DNA of 6,299 nucleotides from the NCBI GenBank assembly GCA_008080615.1, contig VIKJ01000153.1:1-6299 (forward strand), read 5' to 3'. This DNA is from Chitinophagaceae bacterium (lineage in GTDB: Bacteria > Bacteroidota > Bacteroidia > Chitinophagales > Chitinophagaceae). The position numbers and the translations under genes were made by a program. The notes under the pieces were generated by a model that saw only the letters and a program-made list of their open reading frames with translations, ran no database searches and was not told the DNA's origin. Shown piece after piece: positions 1-6,299 of this stretch (positions are counted from its first letter, which is position 1; each line of letters starts with the position of its first letter).

Positions 1-1827
1 ATGCAGGGATTGAACCCCGATTATACCCTTATTTTATTAGATGGCGAACCAATGGTTGGTAGAACTGCTGGGGTTTTAGATTTAAATAGAATCACTGTAG
101 GTAATATCAAACAAATTGAAATTGTAAAAGGACCTTCTTCTAGTTTATATGGAAGTGAGGCATTAGCTGGCGTTATTAATATTATTACAGACAAACCCAA
201 AACCAGCAGCTTGAATGCTTCTGCGCGTTATGGCAGTTTCAATACGGGAGATTTTAATTTAAGCGGAAGTATTAGAAAAAATAAATTTGCTTACCAGGGC
301 TTTGGTAATATTTATCGCACTGATGGTTTTAGCATTCGCCCCAATAGTGTAGAGCGCGCTATAGCTCCTATTAAGCGCTATACCATGCAACACAATCTAA
401 GCTGGTATTTTAACGAAAAAACAAATCTCTCTTTAAATCTTCGCTGGAATGATGAGCAAATCAAAAATATTATCTCTGTTACCAATAATGGAAATGTTAC
501 CACTTCTGAAGGTGCAGAAAACAATAAAGATTTAAATGCTACCCTTCAATTGGCGCATCGCATTAATAGCCGTTTAAAAAATACCAGTCGCCTTTATGGC
601 ACACGTTATGAGTCTTTACAAGAATTGGCTACAACCAATGGTTCTCCTTATACCGATTATTTTAAACAACAATTTGGTAGAATAGAAAACCAAACTGATT
701 TTGTAATCAATGATCAATTCGAATTAAATGCCGGTGTTGGTTACACCATTGAAACAGCTAACAGCACTAGGTACGATAATAGCACCAATACCAAAACAAA
801 CCAAATTGGTTTTGCCTTTGTACAATCCGAATGGAAGCCTTTCTCTAAACTAACCATCATTGGAGGTGCTCGTTATGATAATAACGAATTATATGCTGCA
901 GCATTTAGTCCTAAGCTAGCCTTGCAATACAAAGTTTCTGATCAATTTAGCTTGAAAGCCAGCATTGGCCGTGGTTTTAAAGCCCCCGATTTTAGACAAC
1001 TCTATTTAAATTTCACCAATGCTGCTGCGGGTGGTTACAGTGTACTAGGCACAGTAGAAGCTCAAAAAATTATTGGTGAATTAGAACGTATTGGGCAGAT
1101 TGCCAGTTTAGAAAATGATTTTTATCGTTTAGGAGAATTAAAACCTGAATTTTCTACTGGTTTAAATATAGGTGGTAACTATATTTTTTCTAAAAAAATA
1201 TCTTTCAGTTTCAATGCATTTAGAAATAATATAGAAAACCTGATAGACAGCAGATTGGTTGCGTATAGATTGGGTGGCGCACAAATTTTTAGTTACCTCA
1301 ATGTAAAAAATGCCTTCACACAAGGTGTTGAAGCCGATTTTAAATATGCGCTTTCTAATACATTCAGTTTAACGGGTGGATATCAAATACTCATTACCGG
1401 AGACAAGGATGAAATTAATCGCATCAATGATGGAAAAGTGTTTACCCGTGATGCCAATGGTTTTAGTCGCTTAATGCAACGCAGTGAATATGTGGGATTA
1501 CCCAATAGAAGTAAGCATATGGGTAATTTGCGTATTCAATACGAGAACAAAACCAATTTCTTTGCCAACCTGCGCTTTAATTACAGAAGCAAATGGGCCG
1601 TAACGGATATTGATGGCAATGGCCTCTTTAATACCAATGATGAATTTGCAAAAGGATTTGTACAAGTAAATACTGCCCTTGGCAAAACCTTTCATAACAG
1701 TTTAAGACTTCAATTGGGCTGCGATAATCTATTTGATTATTCCGACATTAATAATTTACCCAATTTTCCTGGCAGAAGATTTTACACCAGTATCGCATAT
1801 AATTTTCTACATAAAAAAATAAAATAG
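1..1827 (+). CDS. TonB-dependent outer-membrane receptor, 5'-truncated by window edge (HmuY-linked)
   Basis: This is an outer-membrane beta-barrel receptor that would import a ligand (heme, another metal chelate or a similar small molecule) using TonB/ExbBD energy. The visible 608 residues begin inside the plug domain. Residues 1-67 carry the typical late-plug signature, with LLDGEP near residue 12, IKQIEIVKGPSSSLYGSEAL near 37-56 and then GVINIIT. The rest is a barrel of alternating strands ending in the aromatic-rich RFYTSIAYNF. The first ATG is internal: family members have a signal peptide, often a carboxypeptidase-regulatory-like domain, and the early plug upstream. FKAP at 326-329 and LKPE at 380-383 resemble the FRAP and NPNL boxes of heme receptors, but this does not fix the substrate. 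The stop lies 4 bases before a HmuY-like lipoprotein gene, so the two are almost certainly co-transcribed. The promoter is outside the window. Confidence 0.95.
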   Translation: MQGLNPDYTLILLDGEPMVGRTAGVLDLNRITVGNIKQIEIVKGPSSSLYGSEALAGVINIITDKPKTSSLNASARYGSFNTGDFNLSGSIRKNKFAYQGFGNIYRTDGFSIRPNSVERAIAPIKRYTMQHNLSWYFNEKTNLSLNLRWNDEQIKNIISVTNNGNVTTSEGAENNKDLNATLQLAHRINSRLKNTSRLYGTRYESLQELATTNGSPYTDYFKQQFGRIENQTDFVINDQFELNAGVGYTIETANSTRYDNSTNTKTNQIGFAFVQSEWKPFSKLTIIGGARYDNNELYAAAFSPKLALQYKVSDQFSLKASIGRGFKAPDFRQLYLNFTNAAAGGYSVLGTVEAQKIIGELERIGQIASLENDFYRLGELKPEFSTGLNIGGNYIFSKKISFSFNAFRNNIENLIDSRLVAYRLGGAQIFSYLNVKNAFTQGVEADFKYALSNTFSLTGGYQILITGDKDEINRINDGKVFTRDANGFSRLMQRSEYVGLPNRSKHMGNLRIQYENKTNFFANLRFNYRSKWAVTDIDGNGLFNTNDEFAKGFVQVNTALGKTFHNSLRLQLGCDNLFDYSDINNLPNFPGRRFYTSIAYNFLHKKIK

Positions 1828-1831
1828 GATC

Positions 1832-2467
1832 ATGAAAAAAGTTATCTTCTTTATCGCATTATCTGTTGCATTGGTTGCTTGTAGCAAAGACACAGCTACT
1901 ACTACAGTTACACCAGTGAGTTCTGTAACCGTTAGTAATTTAGCCGCTGATACTATTATCGGCTTAACAGCACAGGGTATTCCTTATGGTGCAGGCAAGT
2001 ACACTTTTTATAGTTTAGAAACCAATAAAGTAATTGCTTCTGCAGATAGTGCTACCAATAAATGGGATATTGGTTTCCGTGGTACTTCTATCATTACCAA
2101 TAGTGGCAATAGCGGACCTGCAGCTGGTGGTGGATTTGTATTTGTAGGTTTATACAATAACCTTACAACTATTCCTGCCGACTCTACTTTTAAAACAGAC
2201 AATGCGCCTACTGCATATGCCATTACATCGGGTAGCAATAAGGGCTGGTATGTATATGATGGCATCAATAACTTAGTTACCCCTATTCCTGGTAGAGTAT
2301 TGGTAATTAGAACAGCAACAGGTAAATACGCCAAAGTAGAAATCTTAAATTATTACAAAGGTGGAGTAACCCCTGCAGCAACTGCTTCAGACGCTATTAA
2401 ATTAAACGAACAACGCTATTTTACTTTCCGCTTTACGTTTCAGCCTAGCGGAACAAAAACTTTTTAA
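1832..2467 (+). CDS. HmuY-family surface lipoprotein
   Basis: This is a 211-residue lipoprotein, probably exposed on the cell surface, that would bind a ligand and hand it to the adjacent TonB-dependent receptor. A hydrophobic signal runs over residues 4-16 and ends in the lipobox LVAC, with Cys17 as the lipidated residue, followed by a Thr/Ser/Val-rich linker (about 21-36). HmuY-family landmarks are WDIGFRGTSIITN (78-90), a Gly-rich turn (94-101), GRVLVIRTATGKYAKVEI (154-171) leading into NYYKG, and a C-terminal strand RYFTFRFTFQ (195-204). The start ATG follows the receptor stop by 4 bases, with a weak AGGA just upstream. HmuY of Porphyromonas gingivalis binds heme through two histidines and some homologues use methionines. 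This protein has no histidine and no methionine other than the initiator, so heme binding should not be assumed. Family assignment is firm; the ligand is unknown. Confidence 0.88.
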   Translation: MKKVIFFIALSVALVACSKDTATTTVTPVSSVTVSNLAADTIIGLTAQGIPYGAGKYTFYSLETNKVIASADSATNKWDIGFRGTSIITNSGNSGPAAGGGFVFVGLYNNLTTIPADSTFKTDNAPTAYAITSGSNKGWYVYDGINNLVTPIPGRVLVIRTATGKYAKVEILNYYKGGVTPAATASDAIKLNEQRYFTFRFTFQPSGTKTF

Positions 2468-2492
2468 ACTGCTTTTTCATTTTTGCTAGTTT

Positions 2493-2528
2493 TACCCCAC
2501 AGATTGGTTCCTGTGGGGTATTTTTTTT
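2493..2528 (+). terminator. Rho-independent terminator of the receptor-lipoprotein operon
   Basis: A perfect 10-bp inverted repeat pairs TACCCCACAG (2493-2502) with CTGTGGGGTA (2511-2520) around an 8-base loop, followed at once by eight T residues (2521-2528). It begins 26 bases after the lipoprotein stop. The opposite strand has no T-run after the stem, so it should act only on plus-strand transcription. It separates the uptake operon from the gene starting at 2572. Confidence 0.93.
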
Positions 2529-2571
2529 AACAATACCCTCTAAATAATTTTACCGATATTGTTTGTTCAAT

Positions 2572-3159
2572 ATGAAACAAACCCTACTTTTTTTTGTGTG
2601 TATGGCCTGCCTCTTGCAAAGCAAGGCGCAGCAGTATGATGCAGATAAAGTAAGCCCTAAAATAATGGGGTTGTATGAAAAAGCAATTGCTTTATTAAGA
2701 GACGATCAACTTAAAGAAGCCGTTCCATTATTGCTCACAACGGTTAAAGAAGACAGCAATTTTGTAGATGGCTATTTATCACTAGCAGGTGTATTTGGTC
2801 AATTAAAACAATACAAACGTTCTATCCAATTTTATGAAAGAGGGCAACGAAAAGATTCTGTGTATTTTAGAGTGTACCTGCTTCCCTATTCTATTAATTT
2901 AGCGGGCAACGGACAATTTGCTGAAGCGCTTGCGGCAGTAAATCAGTTTTTACAATTGCCTAAACTAAATGATCGCAGTATTAAGAGCGCCAATTATAGA
3001 AAGAAAACCTATCAGTTTGCACTAGATTATGCAACTACACATCCCATTAATAATTATCAATTTGCGCCCATCAATTTATTACTAGAAGAGGTAATCAAGT
3101 TAGAGAAGACTTTTATGAAAGTAGCATCAACAAAGCTAGTTTTAGCAAAGCCAGTTTAA
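2572..3159 (+). CDS. N-terminal fragment: signal peptide and TPR region of the broken PorE-like protein
   Basis: This frame encodes 195 residues from ATG 2572. That start is preferred over an in-frame TTG at 2563 because it gives a clean Sec signal peptide (MKQTLLFF... through SKA), with likely cleavage after Ala19 before QQ. Cys10 and Cys13 do not sit in a canonical lipobox, so a signal peptidase I substrate is more likely than a lipoprotein. PorE itself is a lipoprotein. Residues about 31-130 are helical TPR-like repeats (KIMGLYEKAIALL, EAVPLLLTTVKEDSNFVDGY, LGQ/QYKRSIQFYERG-type spacing). Residues 164-169 (FAPINL) are the conserved entry to a PD40 propeller. The last 26 residues (170-195) are out-of-frame sequence with no family similarity that I recognise. 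If translated, the product would be an exported TPR stub without propeller or OmpA anchor. Confidence 0.75.
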   Translation: MKQTLLFFVCMACLLQSKAQQYDADKVSPKIMGLYEKAIALLRDDQLKEAVPLLLTTVKEDSNFVDGYLSLAGVFGQLKQYKRSIQFYERGQRKDSVYFRVYLLPYSINLAGNGQFAEALAAVNQFLQLPKLNDRSIKSANYRKKTYQFALDYATTHPINNYQFAPINLLLEEVIKLEKTFMKVASTKLVLAKPV

Positions 3160-3224
3160 TTAATGGTGATATCAATTTAGAATCGCAAAAAGGAGCTATC
3201 ACTGTTTCACAAGATGGGGAATGG

Positions 3225-4415
3225 ATGTTGTTTACTGGCAGATTTTCCGAAGGTGGTTATGGAAATTTTGATTTGTATATTTCTTATTATACACCACAGG
3301 GTTGGAGTGAACCTCAAAACCTTGGATCGAGTATCAATACCGAATTTTGGGAAAGTTCTCCTGCATTAAGCCCCGATAAACGCGTGTTGTATTTTAGCAG
3401 CAATCGACCCGGTGGTTTTGGTGGATCAGATTTATATGTGAGCTATCGCCAACCCAATGGCAAATGGTCTGCTGCACAAAATATGGGGCCGCAAATAAAT
3501 TCTGCCGGGGATGATCAAGCGCCTTTTATTCATGCAGATAATCAAACCTTGTATTATACTTCGGATGGATTAACAGGCTATGGCGGCTCCGATTTATTTT
3601 TATTGCGCAAGAATAGCAAGGGCGAATGGGGCTTACCTGAGAATCTGGGCTATCCCATCAATACCATTGAAAACGAAGGCAGCTTGGCTGTTTCAGCTGA
3701 TGGATTAACCGCTTATTATGCCAGCGATAGAAGTGATACTAGGGGTGAATTGGATTTGTACAAATTTGAAATGCGCCCCGATATTCGCCCCAATAGAACA
3801 TTATATGTAAAAGGTATTATAACCGATAAAAAAACGAAGAAGCGCTTGCCTTCTACCGTTGAGCTCATCAATAATTTAACAAGAGAAACATTAATGAAAA
3901 TTCAAACCGATGAAACGGGGGAATATTTTATTACGTTGCCTGTTGGTAAAGACTATACTTTTTCGGTTAACAGAAAAGGCTATTTATTTTTTAATGAGCT
4001 ATACGAACTCAGCAATAAACAAGCGGATAGTGTGTACAGAAAAGATATTGCTCTGCAACCTGTTGAGTTAAATGCTTCCCTCGTATTTAGAAATATTCAA
4101 TTTGCTACCAAATCTTTTCAATTGCCAGCTGATGCTTCAATTGAATTAGACAAATTATTACAAGTATTGGTAGAGAACCCTACCCTGCAAATTGTTATTG
4201 GAGGTCATACAGATAATATTGGCAAGAAAGCAGATAATTTATTACTCTCCACCAATAGAGCCAAAGCCATTGTAGATTGGTTAAGCAATAAGGGTATTGA
4301 TAAAAATAGAATGAGCTTTAAAGGCTTTGGAGACACACAACCCATCAGCAATAATGCTACTGAAGCTGGGAGAGCATTGAACAGAAGAACTACCGTTACA
4401 ATCACCCGAATCTAG
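3225..4415 (+). CDS. C-terminal fragment: PD40 propeller, carboxypeptidase-regulatory-like and OmpA domains
   Basis: Residues are numbered from the first in-frame ATG, 3225 (396 residues). The homologous frame is open from 3054 and matches the family from 3081, so this ATG lies inside a propeller blade and is unlikely to be a natural start. Four PD40 blades are visible, ending in DLYIS, DLYVS, DLFLL and DLYKF (window 3192-3284, 3354-3443, 3516-3605 and 3675-3767). A carboxypeptidase-regulatory-like beta-sandwich follows at about 194-257 (VKGIITDKKTKKRLP, then TDETGEYFITLPVG). An OmpA C-terminal peptidoglycan-binding domain spans 286-396. It keeps GHTDN with Asp330 and LSTNRA with Arg345, the pair spaced 15 apart that binds diaminopimelate in OmpA, and ends with GRALNRR. 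Translated alone from 3225, the product has no signal peptide and could not reach the periplasm. The stop is 56 bases before dprA with no hairpin terminator between, so read-through into dprA is possible. Confidence 0.8.
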   Translation: MLFTGRFSEGGYGNFDLYISYYTPQGWSEPQNLGSSINTEFWESSPALSPDKRVLYFSSNRPGGFGGSDLYVSYRQPNGKWSAAQNMGPQINSAGDDQAPFIHADNQTLYYTSDGLTGYGGSDLFLLRKNSKGEWGLPENLGYPINTIENEGSLAVSADGLTAYYASDRSDTRGELDLYKFEMRPDIRPNRTLYVKGIITDKKTKKRLPSTVELINNLTRETLMKIQTDETGEYFITLPVGKDYTFSVNRKGYLFFNELYELSNKQADSVYRKDIALQPVELNASLVFRNIQFATKSFQLPADASIELDKLLQVLVENPTLQIVIGGHTDNIGKKADNLLLSTNRAKAIVDWLSNKGIDKNRMSFKGFGDTQPISNNATEAGRALNRRTTVTITRI

Positions 4416-4471
4416 CGTAGTTACACTTAAAAGTTTCTGATACAATTGATAGAGCTTGCTAAAAAAATGGC

Positions 4472-5566
4472 ATGCAAGCAGAATTATTGTATCAAATAGC
4501 GCTCACGATGATTCCAGATATTGGCCCCATCACGCGCAAGAAATTAATTGGGCATTTTGGTGCTGCATCGGCTGTATTCAAAGCCACAAGAAATGAGATT
4601 GCTGCTGTAGAAAATATGGGCGAACGTATTGCTCATCAAATAAAAAACTGGAACAATTTTTCCCTGGCAGAAAAAGAAATGAAATTTATTGAGCAGCATC
4701 AAATTCAAGTGCTGTTTTTTACCCATCCAAATTTTCCCCAACGCTTGCTAAATTGCCCAGATCACCCTACCCTATTGTATTTTAAAGGCAACGCCAATTT
4801 AAATGCAGAAAAAGTAATCAGCATAATTGGTACCAGAAGTAACTCCATTTATGGCAAACAAGTAACCGAACAATTGATTCATTCTATTCCTCCCGATGTA
4901 TTGGTGATTAGTGGGCTGGCGTTTGGAATAGATGCCATTGCTCATAGAGCAGCATTGAATAATAATTTAAGTACTGTGGGTGTATTGGCACATGGGTTGG
5001 ATGATTTATATCCTTCCCAACATAGAAGTTTGGCCAAAGAAATGTTGAATAAGGGTGGCCTACTTACAGAGTTTACCCAACATACCCTTGCCAATAAATA
5101 TAATTTTCCCAGAAGAAATAGAATTGTTGCAGGCATGGCAGACGCTACGATTGTAATTGAAACTGCAGTTAAAGGGGGCAGTATGATTACAGCTGATTTG
5201 GCCTTTCATTATAATAGAGAATTGTTTGCTGTTCCCGGAAGAATCAATGATGAACGCAGCAAGGGTTGCTTACAATTAATTCAACAGAACAAAGCCATTG
5301 TGTATACCAATGCAACTGCTTTTATGGAAACCATGGGTTGGGAAAACAAGCAACAAACACCCCTTCAACAATTGTCTTTTTTCGCTACACTAACCGAAGA
5401 AGAGCAATTGATTGTGCAAGTGTTGAAAGAAAAAGATTTGTTTACGGTGGATGAATTATATAAAAGAGTAGGTTTAAATAGTAGCAGGATGGCTGCTGCA
5501 TTATTGAGTTTAGAAATTCAACACATCATTCATATTATTCCTGGAAAGATGGTAGCACTTTCTTAG
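4472..5566 (+). CDS. dprA: DNA-processing protein DprA
   Basis: DprA is a cytoplasmic protein that binds incoming single-stranded DNA during natural transformation and loads RecA on it. The 364-residue product has the full family layout. The N-terminal helix-hairpin-helix/SAM-like region (about 10-60) contains IPDIGPITRKKLIGHFG. The Rossmann-type DprA core (about 80-290) contains IIGTRSNSIYG (118-128), SGLAFGIDAIAHRAAL (147-162), VLAHGLDDLYP (171-181), NFPRRNRIVAGMA (211-223), GGSMITA (235-241) and FAVPGR (252-257). A C-terminal winged helix (about 307-364) starts at LTEEEQLIVQVL. The start is ATG 4472, which gives the usual family N-terminus (ELLYQIALT). An ATG at 4467 is out of frame. A run of seven A residues lies just upstream and no strong Shine-Dalgarno site is seen. 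I see no broken or missing motif. Its last 32 bases overlap the convergent MFS gene. Confidence 0.97.
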   Translation: MQAELLYQIALTMIPDIGPITRKKLIGHFGAASAVFKATRNEIAAVENMGERIAHQIKNWNNFSLAEKEMKFIEQHQIQVLFFTHPNFPQRLLNCPDHPTLLYFKGNANLNAEKVISIIGTRSNSIYGKQVTEQLIHSIPPDVLVISGLAFGIDAIAHRAALNNNLSTVGVLAHGLDDLYPSQHRSLAKEMLNKGGLLTEFTQHTLANKYNFPRRNRIVAGMADATIVIETAVKGGSMITADLAFHYNRELFAVPGRINDERSKGCLQLIQQNKAIVYTNATAFMETMGWENKQQTPLQQLSFFATLTEEEQLIVQVLKEKDLFTVDELYKRVGLNSSRMAAALLSLEIQHIIHIIPGKMVALS

Positions 5567-6299
5567 CTGCTTTATTCCATCTAATTAATAAAAACAACGA
5601 AAGGATTGCAAAAAATGCAGGTGCTAAAAATGCATACTTAAAATTAACTGCTTGGTTATTGTAGATCCATGCAGAAAACAAGGCGCCCGTTCCTATGCCA
5701 ATTTCTAATGCGATATACATAGATGCAATGGCCTTGCCTCTGTTTTCAGGAGCACAAAGATCAACCGTCCAAGCACTTAGTGCTGGGCTATTGATGCCCC
5801 AGCTTAATCCATAAATAACCGAGCCCACCATCATCATTGTTACACTGCTGGCATAAGCCAAGATACACAATGCAATGGCCAGAACAAATGAGGAAACGAG
5901 TAATACGGGTACTCGCCCAAAACGATCGGATACTTTTGATGCCACTAAACGGATGAGCAAAGAAGCCACCGTAAAAAAAGCAAAAAACAATCCTTTATTA
6001 TGCAGCCCTAAATGTTCACTTAAATCGGGTGCTACAGTAAGTATAGTGCCTATAGAAAAACAAAGCAATAAGGTTATGATTGCAGGGCGCAACGCAGTTT
6101 TCTCAAAAATTTCGGTTCTGTTGATCTTCAATAACTTCAACCTAAATGGTTGCGGATTGGGCAATGTTTCTTTTACATTGTACAAGATGGCTACTGAGCC
6201 CAAAGCAAATACAGCAGACACATAAAACATAGTATTGTAGTTAAAAAAATCAACCAGATAACTACCCATCATGGGGCCTGCAGATGAGCCCAATGTATA
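5535..6299 (-). CDS. Major facilitator superfamily transporter, N-terminus beyond window edge
   Basis: This is an inner-membrane secondary transporter, read right to left; 254 codons are visible and the gene enters from the right edge. The TTG at 6293-6291 is an internal Leu codon in a longer open frame (Y-T-L-G-S-S), so it is not a start. The first visible segment, GSSAGPMMGSYL, resembles motif C of drug/proton antiporters in TM5. TM6 ends before a charged central loop (KETLPNPQPF through IFEKTAL). Six further hydrophobic segments fit TM7-TM12. The loop between TM8 and TM9 has a motif A copy (KVSDRFGRVP), and APENRGKAIA precedes TM11. The C-terminus is short and basic (RWNKAAKK). Motif C hints at efflux, but the substrate cannot be told from the sequence. 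The stop (TAA at 5537-5535) lies inside the 3' end of dprA, leaving no room for a dedicated terminator before the opposing gene. Confidence 0.92.
   Translation of the reverse strand, partial: YTLGSSAGPMMGSYLVDFFNYNTMFYVSAVFALGSVAILYNVKETLPNPQPFRLKLLKINRTEIFEKTALRPAIITLLLCFSIGTILTVAPDLSEHLGLHNKGLFFAFFTVASLLIRLVASKVSDRFGRVPVLLVSSFVLAIALCILAYASSVTMMMVGSVIYGLSWGINSPALSAWTVDLCAPENRGKAIASMYIALEIGIGTGALFSAWIYNNQAVNFKYAFLAPAFFAILSLFLLIRWNKAAKKVLPSFQE

Larger units (their letters stand above)
2572..4415 (+). pseudogene. Broken PorE-like TPR / PD40-propeller / OmpA-domain envelope protein gene
   Basis: The two reading frames at 2572-3159 and 3225-4415 are halves of one gene. Upstream frame 1 encodes signal peptide, TPR region and the propeller lead-in FAPINL (3061-3078). 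From 3081 the homologous protein continues in a different frame as TRRGNQVREDFYES (3081-3122) and runs without a stop to 4415. Later blades each have the pattern LSPDG-x-x-LYF before their turn and DLY strand, for example 3354-3443. The first blade keeps only its second half, so a segment of about 20-25 codons appears to be missing as well as the frame being changed (net loss of 3n+1 bases). The restored product would be roughly 635 residues, with the domain order of the type IX secretion protein PorE of P. gingivalis. Many paralogues share this order, so exact orthology is not claimed. The lesion could be real or an assembly or sequencing error. Confidence 0.8.

Noticed and set aside
2008..2334. 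Minus-strand open frame of 108 codons opposite the HmuY-like gene
   Set aside because: It lies wholly within a confidently assigned lipoprotein gene and has no domain or signal of its own.
2557..2565. TATTGTTTG as a Bacteroidota -7 promoter element (TAnnTTTG)
   Set aside because: The spacing is one base too long, no matching -33 TTTG is placed upstream, and it lies only 6 bases before the start codon.
2563..2571. TTG at 2563 as the start of the TPR protein
   Set aside because: ATG 2572 in the same frame gives a standard signal peptide beginning MKQ; the TTG only adds three residues ahead of it.
3070..3090. Programmed ribosomal frameshift joining the two halves of the PorE-like gene
   Set aside because: A -1 shift would restore the frame, but no X-XXY-YYZ slippery heptamer fits at 3070-3081. 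Even with a shift, half of the first propeller blade would still be absent. A deletion explains both facts.
3225..4415. The downstream half as a natural separate gene starting at ATG 3225
   Set aside because: Family-like sequence continues upstream in the same frame to 3081, the ATG lies inside a propeller blade, and there is no signal peptide although the OmpA domain requires export.
4416..4471. Promoter or terminator between the OmpA fragment and dprA
   Set aside because: The 56-base gap contains no stable hairpin with a T-run and no convincing TAnnTTTG element; only a short A-rich stretch before the start is seen.
5875..6225. Plus-strand open frame of 116 codons opposite the MFS gene
   Set aside because: It is antisense to clear transmembrane coding sequence, has low-complexity polar content, and shows no recognisable domain or start context.

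Overview
The window looks like a chromosomal segment from an AT-rich member of the Bacteroidota, most likely a Chitinophagaceae-type organism. This rests on gene content: a TonB-dependent receptor paired with a HmuY-like lipoprotein, and a TPR / PD40-propeller / OmpA protein. Starts that follow A-rich stretches rather than strong Shine-Dalgarno sites also fit. The family-level placement is inference.

Layout: (1) Positions 1-1827 hold the 3' part of a TonB-dependent outer-membrane receptor; its signal peptide and first part of the plug lie outside the window. (2) Four bases later, 1832-2467 encodes a HmuY-family surface lipoprotein. The two form an uptake operon closed by a strong intrinsic terminator (2493-2528). 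(3) 2572-4415 is one ancestral gene for an outer-membrane-associated protein with the order signal peptide, TPR, PD40 beta-propeller, carboxypeptidase-regulatory-like domain, OmpA C-terminal domain. This is the architecture of the type IX secretion component PorE. It is broken near 3078-3081, where the frame changes and about half of the first propeller blade is missing, leaving two reading frames. (4) 4472-5566 is an intact dprA (DNA-processing protein A, natural transformation). (5) 5535-6299, on the minus strand, is the C-terminal two thirds of an MFS transporter whose N-terminus lies beyond the right edge. Its 3' end overlaps the 3' end of dprA by 32 bases.

The receptor and lipoprotein should work together: the lipoprotein would capture a ligand at the cell surface and the receptor would import it with TonB energy. 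The remaining genes show no evident shared pathway. The points most worth a second look are the compound deletion and frameshift in the PorE-like gene, and the complete absence of histidine (and of methionine beyond the initiator) in the HmuY-like protein, which rules out the known modes of heme ligation. I see no CRISPR array, tRNA, rRNA, insertion sequence or phage gene, and no clear case for a wholly new system.
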